Assembly (NCBI RefSeq): GCF_051401765.1
Contig: NW_027480492.1
Span: 2,418,001 to 2,482,000 of the forward strand
DNA from: Calliopsis andreniformis
Lineage: Eukaryota; Arthropoda; Insecta; Hymenoptera; Andrenidae
Direction: 5' to 3'
DNA: 64,000 nt
Part shown: one piece after another, positions 51,339 through 62,430 of the stretch
Position numbering within the stretch: the first letter of the stretch is position 1
Layout of the letters: each line of letters opens with the position of its first letter
Notes under the pieces: model-generated
Told to the model about the DNA's origin: nothing
Databases searched by the model: none
The model's input: the letters and a program-made list of their open reading frames with translations, nothing else
Made by a program: the position numbers and the translations under genes

Positions 51339-53763
51339 TTCAATCCTCAATACTCAATCTTCAATTCTCAATCCTCAATCCTCAATCCTCAGACCTCAAA
51401 CATCAATATTCAACCCTCGGTCCTTCGCCTCAATCCACAACCCTCAATCCTCAATCCTCAATCTTCAATCATCAATATTCAGTCTTCAATCCTCAATCCT
51501 CAATCCTCAATCCTCAATCCTCAATCCTCAATCTTTAATCCTGAATCCTCAATACTCAATCCTCAATCCTAAATCTTCAACCCTCAATACTCAATCTTCA
51601 ATCCACAATCCTCAATCCTCAATCCTCAATCCTCAAACCTCAATCCTCAATAATCAATCCTCAATACTCAATCCTCAATCGTCAATCCTCAATCTTCAAT
51701 ACTCAATCCTCAATCCTCAACCCTCAATCCTCAATACTCAACCATCAATCCTCAATTCTCAATACTCAATAGAATATCCTGAATTCTCAGTATTCAATAC
51801 TCAAAACTCAATCCTCAACCCTCAGCCCTCAGCCCTCATTCTCCATCCTCAATCCTCAATCCTCAATCCTCAACCTTCAATCCCCAATACTCAATCTTCA
51901 ATCCTCAATCCTCAATCCTCAATCCTCAATCCTCAACCCTCAGTCATCAATACTCAATCTTCAATACTCAATCCTCAATCCTCAATACACAATCCTCAAT
52001 CCTCAATCCTCAATCCTCAATCCTCAAACCTCAATCCTCAACCCTCAGTCCTCATCCACAATTCTCAATTCTCAATCCTCAAACCTCAATCCCCAATCCT
52101 CAACCTTCAATCCTCAATCCTCTATCCTAAGTCCTCAATCCTCAACCTTCAATCCTCAATACTCAATCTTCAATCTTCAATCCTCAATCCTCAATCCTCA
52201 ATCCTCAATTCTCAATCCTCAATCCTCAATCTTCAATCCTTCATACTCAATCTTCAATCCTCAATCCTCAATCCTCAATCCTCAATCCTCAATCCTCAAT
52301 CGTCAATCCTCAATCCTCAATCCTCTATCTTCAATCCTCAATCCTCAATTCTCAATGCTCAATACTCAATCTTCAATCCTTAATACTCAATCTTCATTCC
52401 TCAATCCTCAATCCTCAATCCTCAATCCTCAATCTTCAATCCTCAATCCTCAATCCTCAATCCTCAATCCTCAATCTTCAATCCTCAATCCCCAATCCTC
52501 AATCTTCAATCCGCAATCCTCAATGCTCAATCCGCAATCCTCAAATCTCAATTCTCAATCGTCAATCCCCAATCCTCAATCTTCAATCCTCATTAATCAA
52601 TCTCCAATCCTAGATCCTGAAAACCCAATCCTCAATCCTTAATCCTCAACATTCAATCCTCAATCCCCAGTCCTCAATCTTCAATCCTCAATGCTCCATC
52701 CTCTATCCTCAATCCTCAGTCCTCAATCCTCAACCTTCAATCCTCAATACTCAATCTTCAATCCCCAATCTTCAATCCTCAATACTCAATCCTCAATCCT
52801 CAATCCTCAATCTTCAATCCTCAATACTCAATCCTCAATCCTCAGTCCTCAATCCTCAATGTTCAATCCGCAATACCCAATCCTCAATCGTCAATACTCA
52901 ATCCCCAATCCTCAGTCCTCAATCCTCAATACTCAACCCTCAATCGTCAATCCTCAATCCTCAATGTTCAATCCGCAATACCCAATCCTCAATGTTCAAT
53001 CCGCAATACCCAATCCTCAATCTTCAATGCTCAATCCTCAATCCCCAATCCTCAATCCTCAATCCTCATTCATCAATCCTCAATACCCAATCCTCAATCT
53101 TCAATCCTCAATCCTCAATCCTCAATTCTCAACCCTCAATCCTTAGTCCTCAGTCCTCAAACCTCAATCCTCAAACCTCAGCCCTCATCCTCAATCCTCA
53201 ATCCTCAATCCTCAATCCTCAATCTTCAATCCTCAATCCTCAATCCTCAATCCTCAATCCTCAATCCTCAATCCTCAATCCTCAATCTTCAATCCTCAAT
53301 ACTCAATCTTCAATAATCAATCCTCAGCTCTCAATCCTCAATACTCAATCCTCAATCGTCAATCCTCAATCCTCAATCCTCAATCTTCAATCCTCAATCC
53401 TCAATCCTCAATCCTCAATCCTCAACCTTCAATCCTCAATACTCAATCCTCAATCCTCAATCCTCAATCTTCAATCCTCAATCCTCAGTCCTCAATCCTC
53501 AATTCTCAATCCTTAATCCTCAATCCTCAATCATCAGTCCCCAATCCTCATTCTTCAAACCTCAATCATCAACCCTCAGTACTCATCCTCAATTCTCAAT
53601 TCTCGATCCCCAATCCTCAATGCTCAATCTTCAATCATCAATACTCAATCTTCAATCCTCAATCCTCAATCCTCAATCCTCAATCCTCCATCCTCAATAC
53701 TCAACACACAACCCTCAACCATCAATCCTCAATACTCAATCACCAATCCTTAATTCTCAATAC

Positions 53764-53873
53764 TCAATAGAATATCCTGAAATCTCATGGTTCAATACTC
53801 AATCCACAATATTCAATAATCAAATCTCAATCCACAAACATCAATTCTGATCACACAACCCTGAACGCTCAGT
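53764..53873 (+). repeat. TCTGATCACAC island, copy 6 (in copy B)
   Basis: Partner of the 40189 island at 13575 bp, sharing its upstream variant string. Confidence 0.8.
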
Positions 53874-54206
53874 CCTCAATGTTCAATCCTCATTCCTCAA
53901 TTCTCAATCTTCAATCCTCAATACTGAATCTTCAATCCTCAATCCTCAATCCTCTATCTTCAATCCTCAGTCACCAATCCTCAATCTTCAATCCTCAATC
54001 CTCAATCCTCAATCCTCAATCCTCAATCCACAGTCCTTAGGCCTCAAACCTCAACCCTCAAATCTCAGAACTCATCCTCAATCCTCAATCCTCAATCCTC
54101 AATCCTCAATCCTCAATCTTCAATCCTCAATACTCATTCTTCAATCCTCAATCCTCAATCCTCAATACTCAACCATCAATCCTCAATTCTCAATACTCAA
54201 TAGAAT

Positions 54207-54224
54207 ATCCTGAATTTTCAGGAT
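54207..54224. repeat. 18-bp perfect inverted repeat, copy 7
   Basis: Identical 18 bp near the end of copy B, 13575 bp from the copy at 40632. Confidence 0.9.
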
Positions 54225-54660
54225 TCAATACTCAAACCTCAACCCTCAACCCTCAGCCCTCATCCTCAATCCTCAATCCTCAATCCTCAATATTCAATCC
54301 TCAAGACTCAATCTTCCACCCTCAATCCTCAATCCTCAACCCTCAATCCTCAATCCTCAGTCTTCAATCCACAATCTTCAATACTCAATCGTCAATCTTC
54401 AGTCCTCAATCCTCAATCCCCAATCCTCGTTCCTCAAACCTCAATCCTCAACCCTCACTCCTCATCCTCAATTCTCAATTCTCAATACTCAATCCTCAAT
54501 CCTCAATCTTCAATCCTCAATAATCAATCTCCAATCCTAGTTCCTCAATTCACAATCCTCAATCCTTAAACCTCAATCTTGAATCCTCAATCCCCAGGCA
54601 TCAAACTTCAATCCTCAATGCTCAATCCTCAATCCTCAGCCGTCAGTCCTCAATCCTCAA

Positions 54661-55080
54661 TCCTCAATCCTCAAACCTCAATCCTCAACCGTCAGTCCTC
54701 GTCCTCAATCCTCAACCCTCAATCCTCAATCCTCAATCTTCAATCCTCAATACTCAATGTTCAATCCTCAATCCTCAATCCTCAATCCTCAATCCTCAAA
54801 CCTCAATCCTCAACCCTCAGTCCTCATCCTCAATTCTCAATTCTCAATCCTCAAACCTCAATCCCCAATCCTCAACCTTCAATCCTCAATCCTCTATCCT
54901 AAGTCCTCAATCCTCAACCTTCAATCCTCAATACTCAATCTTCAATCTTCAATCCTCAATCCTCAATCCTCAATCCTCAATCCTCAATCCTCAATCCTCA
55001 ATCTTCAATCCTTCATACTCAATCTTCAATCCTCAATCCTCAATCCTCAATACTCAATCCTCAATCCTCAATCGTCAATC
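54661..55080 (+). repeat. Satellite segment following copy B
   Basis: This continues the GGCATCAAAC segment and then the CTATCCTAAGTCC stretch. It matches 61930-62349 at a shift of 7269 bp (landmark 54757 against 62026). Near-canonical heptamers dominate. No gene or other signal is seen. Confidence 0.75.
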
Positions 55081-57458
55081 CTCAATCCTCAATCCTCTAT
55101 CTTCAATCCTCAATCCTCAATTCTCAATGCTCAATACTCAATCTTCAATCCTTAATACTCAATCTTCAATCCTCAATCCTCAATCCTCAATCCTCAATCC
55201 TCAATCTTCAATCCTCAATCCTCAATCCTCAATCCTCAATCCTCAATCTTCAATCCTCAATCCCCAATCCTCAATCTTCAATCCTCAATCCTCAATCCTC
55301 AATCCTCAATCCTCAAATCTCAATTCTCATTCCTCAATCCCCAATCCTCAATCTTCAATCCTCATTAATCAATCTCCAATCCTAGATCCTGAAAACCCAA
55401 TCCTCAATCCTTAATCCTCAACATTCAATCCTCAATCCCCAGTCCTCAATCTTCAATCCTCAATGCTCCATCCTCTATCCTCAATCCTCAGTCCTCAATC
55501 CTCAACCTTCAATCCTCAATACTCAATCTTCAATCCTCAATCTTCAATACTCAATACTCAATCCTCAATCCTCAATCCTCAATCCTCAATCTTCAATCCT
55601 CAATACTCAATCCTCAATCCTCAGTCCTCAATCCTCAATGTTCAATCCACAATACCCAATCCTCAATCGTCAATACTCAATCCCCAATCCTCAATCCTCA
55701 ATCCTCAATACTCAACCCTCAATCGTCAATCCTCAATCCTCAATGTTCAATCCGCAATACCCAATCCTCAATGTTCAATCCTCAATACCCAATCCTCAAT
55801 CTTCAATGCTCAATCCTCAATCCCCAATCCTCAATCCTCAATCCTCATTCATCAATCCTCAATACCCAATCCTCAATCTTCAATCCTCAATCCTCAATCC
55901 TCAATTCTCAACCCTCAATCCTTAGTCCTCAGTCCTCAAACCTCAATCCTCAAACCTCAGCCCTCATCCTCAATCCTCAATCCTCAATCCTCAATCCTCA
56001 ATCTTCAATCCTCAATACTCAATCTTCAATCCTCAATCCTCAGTCCACAAACCTCAATTCTGAATCCTCAATCCTGCATCCTCAATCTTCAGCCCTCAGT
56101 CCTCAACAATCAGTTGTCAATCCTCAATCCCCAATAGAATACCCTCAATTCACAGTCTTCAATACGTAATACTCAATCTGCAATCTTCAAGTCTCTATCC
56201 ACAAACATCAATTCTCATCACTCAACCCTGAACGCTCAGTCCTCAATGTTCAATCCTCAATCCTCAATCCTCAATCCTCAATCCTCATTCCTCAATCCTC
56301 AATCCTCAATCCTCTATCCTCAAACATCAAACCTCAATCTTCAACACTCAATCCTCAATCTTCAATCCTCAATACTCAATCCTCAATCCTCAATCCTCAA
56401 TCCTCAATGTGCAATCCGCAATACCCAATCCTCAATCGTCAATCCTCAATTCCCAATCCTCAATCTTCAATCCTCAACCCTCAATCCTCAATCCTCAATC
56501 CTCAATACTCAATCCTCAATCCTCAATCCTCAATCCCCAATGTTCAATCCGCAATACCCAACCCTCAATCTTCAATCCTCAATCCTCAATCCCCAATCCT
56601 CAATCCTCAATCCTCATTCATCAATCCTCAATACCCAATCCTCAATCTTCAATCCTCAATCCTCAATCCTCAATCCTCAATTCTCAACCCTTAATCCTCA
56701 GTCCTCAGTCCTCAAACCTCAATCCTCAAACCGCAGCCCTCATCCTCAATCCTCAATCCTCAATCCTCAATCCTCAATCTTCAATCCTCAATACTCAATC
56801 TTCAATCCCCAATCCTCAGTCCACACACCTCAATTCTGAAACCTCAATCCTGCATCCTCAATCTTCAGCCCTCAGTCCTCAACAATCAGTTGTCAATCCT
56901 CAATCCCCAATAGAATATCCTCAATTCACAGTTTTCAATACGCAATAGTCAATCTGCAATCTTCAAATCTCTATCCACAAACATCAATTCTCATCACTCA
57001 ACCCTGAACGCTCAGTCCTCAATGTTCAACCCTCAATCCTCAATTCTGAATCTTCAATCCTCAATCCTCAATCCTCAATCCTCAATCTTCAATCCTCAAT
57101 CTTCAATCCTCAATACTCAATCTTCAATCCTCAATCCTCAATCCTCAACCCTCATTCTTCAATCCTCAATACCCAATCCTGAATCTTCAATCCTCAATCC
57201 TCAATCCTCAATATTCAACACACAACCCTCAACCATCAATCCTAAATACTCAATCATCAATCCTCAATTCTCAATACTCAATAGAATATCCTGTATTCTC
57301 ATGGTTCAATACTCAATCCACAATATTCAATAATCAAATCTCAATCCACAAACATCAATTCTCATCACTCAACCCTGAACGCTCAGTCCTCAATGTTCAA
57401 TCCTCATTCCTCAATTCTCAATCTTCAATCCTCAATACTGAATCTTCAATCCTCAATC

Positions 57459-57614
57459 CTCAATACTCAATCTTCAATCCTCAGTCCCCAATCCTCAATC
57501 TTCAATCCTCAATCCTAAAATCCTCAATCCTCAATCCTCAATACTCAATCTTCAATCCTCAGTCCCCAATCCTCAATCTTCAATCCTCAATCCTAAAATC
57601 CTCAATCCTCAATC
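57459..57614 (+). repeat. 78-bp local tandem duplication
   Basis: The landmarks TCAGTCCCCA (57481 and 57559) and CCTAAAATCC (57514 and 57592) both recur at 78 bp, and the bases between them agree. The period is eleven heptamers plus one base, the extra base being in the 8-bp unit with AAAA. The relatives near 23.45 and 26.9 kb have one copy and lack the AAAA variant, so this is a recent local event. Confidence 0.9.
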
Positions 57615-57799
57615 CTCAATCCACAGTCCTTAGCCCTCAAACCTCAACCCTCAACTGTCAGACCTCATCCTCAATCCTCAATCCTCAATTCTCAATCCTC
57701 AATCCTCAATCTTCAATCCTCAATACTCAATCTTCAATCCTCAATCCTCAATCCTCAATACCAAACCATCAATCCTCAATTCTCAATACTCAATAGAAT

Positions 57800-57817
57800 A
57801 TCCTGAATTTTCAGGAT
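57800..57817. repeat. 18-bp perfect inverted repeat, copy 8
   Basis: Identical 18 bp, 30672 bp from the copy at 27128. Confidence 0.9.
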
Positions 57818-59490
57818 TCAATACTCAAACCTCAATCCCCAACCCTCAGCCCTCATCCTCAATCCTCATTCCTCAATCCTCAATCCTCAATATTCAATCC
57901 TCAATCCTCAATACTCAATCCTCAATCCTCAATCCTCAGTCATCAATCCTCAATCTTCAATACTCAATCGTCAATCCTCAGTCCTCAATCCTCAATCCCC
58001 AATCCTCGTTCCTCAAACCTCAATCCTCAACCCTCAGTCCTCATCCTCAGTTCACAATTCTCTATCCTCAATCCTCAATCCTCAATCCTCAATCTTCAAT
58101 CCTCAATAATCAATCTCCAATCCTAGATCCTCAATCCCCAATCCTCAAGCCTTAATCCTCAATCTTCAATCCTCAATCCCCAGTCCTCAAACTACAATCC
58201 TCAATGCTCAATCCTCAATCCTCAGTCCTCAGTCCTCAATCCTCAATCCTCAATCCTCAATCCTCAAACGTCAATCCTCAACCGTCAGTCCTCGTCCTCA
58301 ATCCTCAACCCTCAATCCTCAATCCTCAATCCTCAATCCTCAGTCCTCAACCTTCAATCCTCAATACTCAATCTTCAACCCTCAGTACTCAATCCCCAAT
58401 TCTCAATCCTCAATCCTCAATCCTCAATCCTCAATATTCAATCCTCAATCCTCAATCTTCAATCCTCAATACTCAACCTTCAATCCTCAATCCTCAATCC
58501 TCAATCCCCAATTCTCTATCCTCAATCGTCAGGCTTCAGTACTCAATACTCACTCTTCAATCCTCAATCCTAAATCCTCATTCCTCAATCCTCAATCCTA
58601 AATCCTCATTCCTCAATCCTCAATCCTCAATCCTCTATCCTCAATCATCAATCCTCAATCTTCAATACTCAATCCTCAATCTTCAATCCTCAATACTCAA
58701 TCCTCAATCCTCAATCCTCAATCCTAAATGTTCAATCCGCAATACCCAATCCTCAATCGTCAATCCTCAATCACCAATCCTCAATCTTCAATCCTCAACC
58801 CTCAATCCTCAATCCTCAATCCTCAATACTCAATCGTCAATCTTCAATCCTCAATCCTCAATCCTCAATCCTCAATCCTCAATTATCAATCCTCAGTACT
58901 CAATCAGCAATCTTCAATCCTCAATCCTCAATCCTCAATACTCATTCTTCAATACTCAATACCCAATACTCAATCATCAATCCTCAATCCTCAATCCTCA
59001 ACCCTCGATTCTCAATCCTCAATCCTCAATCCTCAGACCATGAACATCAATATTCAACCCTCGGTCCTCGTCCTCAATCCACAACCCTCAATCCTCAATC
59101 CTCAATCTTCAATCATCAATATTCAATATTCAATCCTCAATCCTCAAAACTCAATCCCCAATCCTCAATCTTCAACCCTCAATCTTTAATCCTCAATCCT
59201 CAATACTCAATCCTCGATCCTAAATCTTCAACCCTCAATCCTCAATCCTCAATCCTCAATACTCAATCCTCACTCTTCAATCCTCAATCCTCAGTCCACA
59301 AACCTCAATTCTGAATCCTCAATCCTGCATCCTCAATCTTCAGCCCTCAGTCTTCAACAATCAGTTGTCAATCCTCAATCCCCAATAGAATATCCTCAAT
59401 TCACAGTTTTCAATACGCAATACTCAATCCGCAATCTTCAAATCTCTATCCACAAACATCAATTCTCATCACTCAACTCTCAACGCTCAG

Positions 59491-61440
59491 AACTCAATCC
59501 TCAATCTTCAATCCTCAATACTCAATCCTCAATCCTCAATCCTCAATCCTAAATGTTCAATCCGCAATACCCAATCCTCAATCGTCAATCCTCAATCCCC
59601 AATCCTCAATCTTCAATCCTCAACCCTCAATCCTCAATCCTCAATCCTCAATACTCAATCCTCAATCTTCAATCCTCAATCCTCAATCCTCAATCCTCAA
59701 ACCTCAATCCTCAATAATCAATCCTCAATACTCAATCCTCAATCGTCAATCCTCAATCTTCAATACTCAATCCTCAATCCTCAATCCTCAATCCTCAATA
59801 CTCAACCATCAATCCTCAATTCTCAATACTCAATAGAATATCCTGAATTCTCAGTATTCAATACTCAAAACTCAATCCTCAACCCTCAGCCCTCAGCCCT
59901 CATTCTCCATCCTCAATCCTCAATCCTCAATCCTCAACCTTCAATCCCCAATACTCAATCTTCAATCCTCAATCCTCAATCCTCAATCCTCAATCCTCAA
60001 CCCTCAGTCATCAATACTCAATCTTCAATACTCTATCCTCAATCCTCAATACACAATCCTCAATCCTCAATCCTCAATCCTCAATCCTCAAACCTCAATC
60101 CTCAACCCTCAGTCCTCATCCACAATTCTCAATTCTCAATCCTCAAACCTCAATCCCCAATCCTCAACCTTCAATCCTCAATCCTCTATCCTAAGTCCTC
60201 AATCCTCTACCTTCAATCCTCAATACTCAATCTTCAATCTTCAATCCTCAATCCTCAATCCTCAATCCTCGATTCTCAATCCTCAATCCTCAATCTTCAA
60301 TCCTTCATACTCAATCTTCAATCCTCAATCCTCAATCCTCAATCCTCAATCCTCAATCGTCAATCCTCAATCCTCAATCCTCTATCTTCAATCCTCAATC
60401 CTCAATTCTCAATGCTCAATACTCAATCTTCAATCCTTAATACTCAATCTTCAATCCTCAATCCTCAATCCTCAATCCTCAATCCTCAATCTTCAATCCT
60501 CAATCCTCAATCCTCAATCCTCAATCCTCAATCTTCAATCCTCAATCCCCAATCCTCAATCTTCAATCCGCAATCCTCAATCCTCAATCCTCAATCCTCA
60601 AATCTCAATTCTCAATCGTCAATCCCCAATCCTCAATCTTCAATCCTCATTAATCAATCTCCAATCCTAGATCCTGAAAACCCAATCCTCAATCCTTAAT
60701 CCTCAACATTCAATCCTCAATCCCCAGTCCTCAATCTTCAATCCTCAATGCTCCATCCTCTATCCTCAATCCTCAGTCCTCAATCCTCAACCTTCAATCC
60801 TCAATACTCAATCTTCAATCCTCAATCTTCAATCCTCAATACTCAATCCTCAATCCTCAATCCTCAATCTTCAATCCTCAATACTCAATCCTCAATCCTC
60901 AGTCCTCAATCCTCAATGTTCAATCCGCAATACCCAATCCTCAATCGTCAATACTCAATCCCCAATCCTCAGTCCTCAATCCTCAATACTCAACCCTCAA
61001 TAGTCAATCCTCAATCCTCAATGTTCAATCCGCAATACCCAATCCTCAATGTTCAATCCGCAATACCCAATCCTCAATCTTCAATGCTCAATCCTCAATC
61101 CCCAATCCTCAATCCTCAATCCTCATTCATCAATCCTCAATACCCAATCCTCAATCTTCAATCCTCAATCCTCAATCCTCAATTCTCAACCCTCAATCCT
61201 TAGTCCTCAGTCCTCAAACCTCAATCCTCAATCTTCAATCCTCAATCCTCAATCCTCAATCCTCAATCCTCAACCTTCAATCCTCAATACTCAATCCTCA
61301 ATCCTCAATCCTCAATCTTCAATCCTCAATCCTCAATCCTCAATCCTCAATCCTCAATCCTCAATCCTCAATCCTCAACCTTCAATCCTCAATACTCAAT
61401 CTTCAATCCTCAATCCTCAATCCTCAATACTCAGCCATCA
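59491..61440 (+). repeat. Patchwork satellite block resembling 38.0-39.6 kb
   Basis: A short tract at 59500-59690 resembles 29180-29370. From about 59700 the block follows 38060-39600 at a shift near 21632 bp (38780 and 39116 against 60412 and 60748). The 55127 and 55463 landmarks recur at 60412 and 60748 (5285 bp, 755 heptamers). From about 61220 it turns into plain heptamers with CAACCTTC variants. No gene is present. Confidence 0.75.
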
Positions 61441-62430
61441 ATCCTAAATTCTCAATACTCAATAGAATATCCTGAATTTTCAGGATTCAATACTCAAACC
61501 TCAACCCTCAACCCTCAGCCCTCATCCTCAATCCTCAATCCTCAATCCTCAATCCTCAATATTCAATCCTCAAGACTCAATCCTCCACCCTCAATTCTCA
61601 ATCCTCAACCCTCAATCCTCAATCCTCAGTCTTCAATCCACAATCTTCAATACTCAATCGTCAATCTTCAGTCCTCAATCCTCAATCCCCAATCCTCGTT
61701 CCTCAAACCTCAATCCTCAACCCTCACTCCTCATCCTCAATTCTCAATTCTCAATACTCAATCCTCAATCCTCAATCTTCAATCCTCAATAATCAATCTC
61801 CAATCCTAGTTCCTCAATTCACAATCCTCAATCCTTAAACCTCAATCTTGAATCCTCAATCCCCAGGTATCAAACTTCAATCCTCAATGCTCAATCCTCA
61901 ATCCTCAGCCGTCAGTCCTCAATCCTCAATCCTCAATCCTCAAACCTCAATCCTCAACCGTCAGTCCTCGTCCTCAATCCTCAACCCTCAATCCTCAATC
62001 CTCAATCTTCAATCCTCAATACTCAATGTTCAATCCTCAATCCTCAATCCTCAATCCTCAATCCTCATACCTCAATCCTCAACCCTCAGTCCTCATCCTC
62101 AATTCTCAATTCTCAATCCTCAAACCTCAATCCCCAATCCTCAACCTTCAATCCTCAATCCTCTATCCTAAGTCCTCAATCCTCAACCTTCAATCCTCAA
62201 TACTCAATCTTCAATCTTCAATCCTCAATCCTCAATCCTCAATCCTCAATTCTCAATCCTCAATCCTCAATCTTCAATCCTTCATACTCAATCTTCAATC
62301 CTCAATCCTCAATCCTCAATACTCAATCCTTAATCCTCAATCGTCAATCCTCAATCCTCAATCCTCTATCTTCAATCCTCAATCCTCAATTCTCAATGCT
62401 CAATACTCAATCTTCAATCCTTAATACTCA
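61441..62430 (+). repeat. Copy of the 54.2-55.1 kb segment
   Basis: It matches 54179-55160 at 7262 bp (inverted repeat 54207 against 61469), then 7269 bp after one extra heptamer near 61550 (54579 against 61848). Private changes are CCAGGTATC near 61865 for CCAGGCATC and CCTCATACC near 62065 for CCTCAAACC. It ends where a 58.37-kb-type sequence begins. Confidence 0.82.
61469..61486. repeat. 18-bp perfect inverted repeat, copy 9
   Basis: Identical 18 bp, 7262 bp from the copy at 54207. Confidence 0.9.

Larger units (their letters stand above)
41091..54660 (+). repeat. Copy B of the ~8.9-kb unit, enlarged by a nested duplication
   Basis: Copy B starts at about 41091-41105, where the GGCATCAAAC segment is cut and the sequence switches to the CAACCCTCAACCCTCAG stretch found at 32183. 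It ends in the same segment at 54579-54660, which here continues intact. Its length of about 13.57 kb equals about 8.98 kb plus the 4598-bp nested duplication at 42305-51338. CAATACGC at 42825 is private to the first nested copy. There is no gene. Confidence 0.88.
55081..59490 (+). repeat. Relative of the 20.5-28.8 kb block with a single 3.46-kb unit
   Basis: 55081-57030 matches 20540-22490 at a shift of 34538-34545 bp (signatures 21560 and 22336 against 56105 and 56881 nearly or exactly at that shift). 57060-57280 rejoins the 23120-23260 type after a loss of about 600 bp. 57281-59490 matches 26709-28825 at 30572 and then 30672 bp; the 100-bp change includes the 78-bp local duplication near 57.5 kb. 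58204 and 59356 pair with 27532 and 28684. The series of three signature types seen here occurs once, against a duplicated series at 21.5-28.8 kb. No gene is present. Confidence 0.85.
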
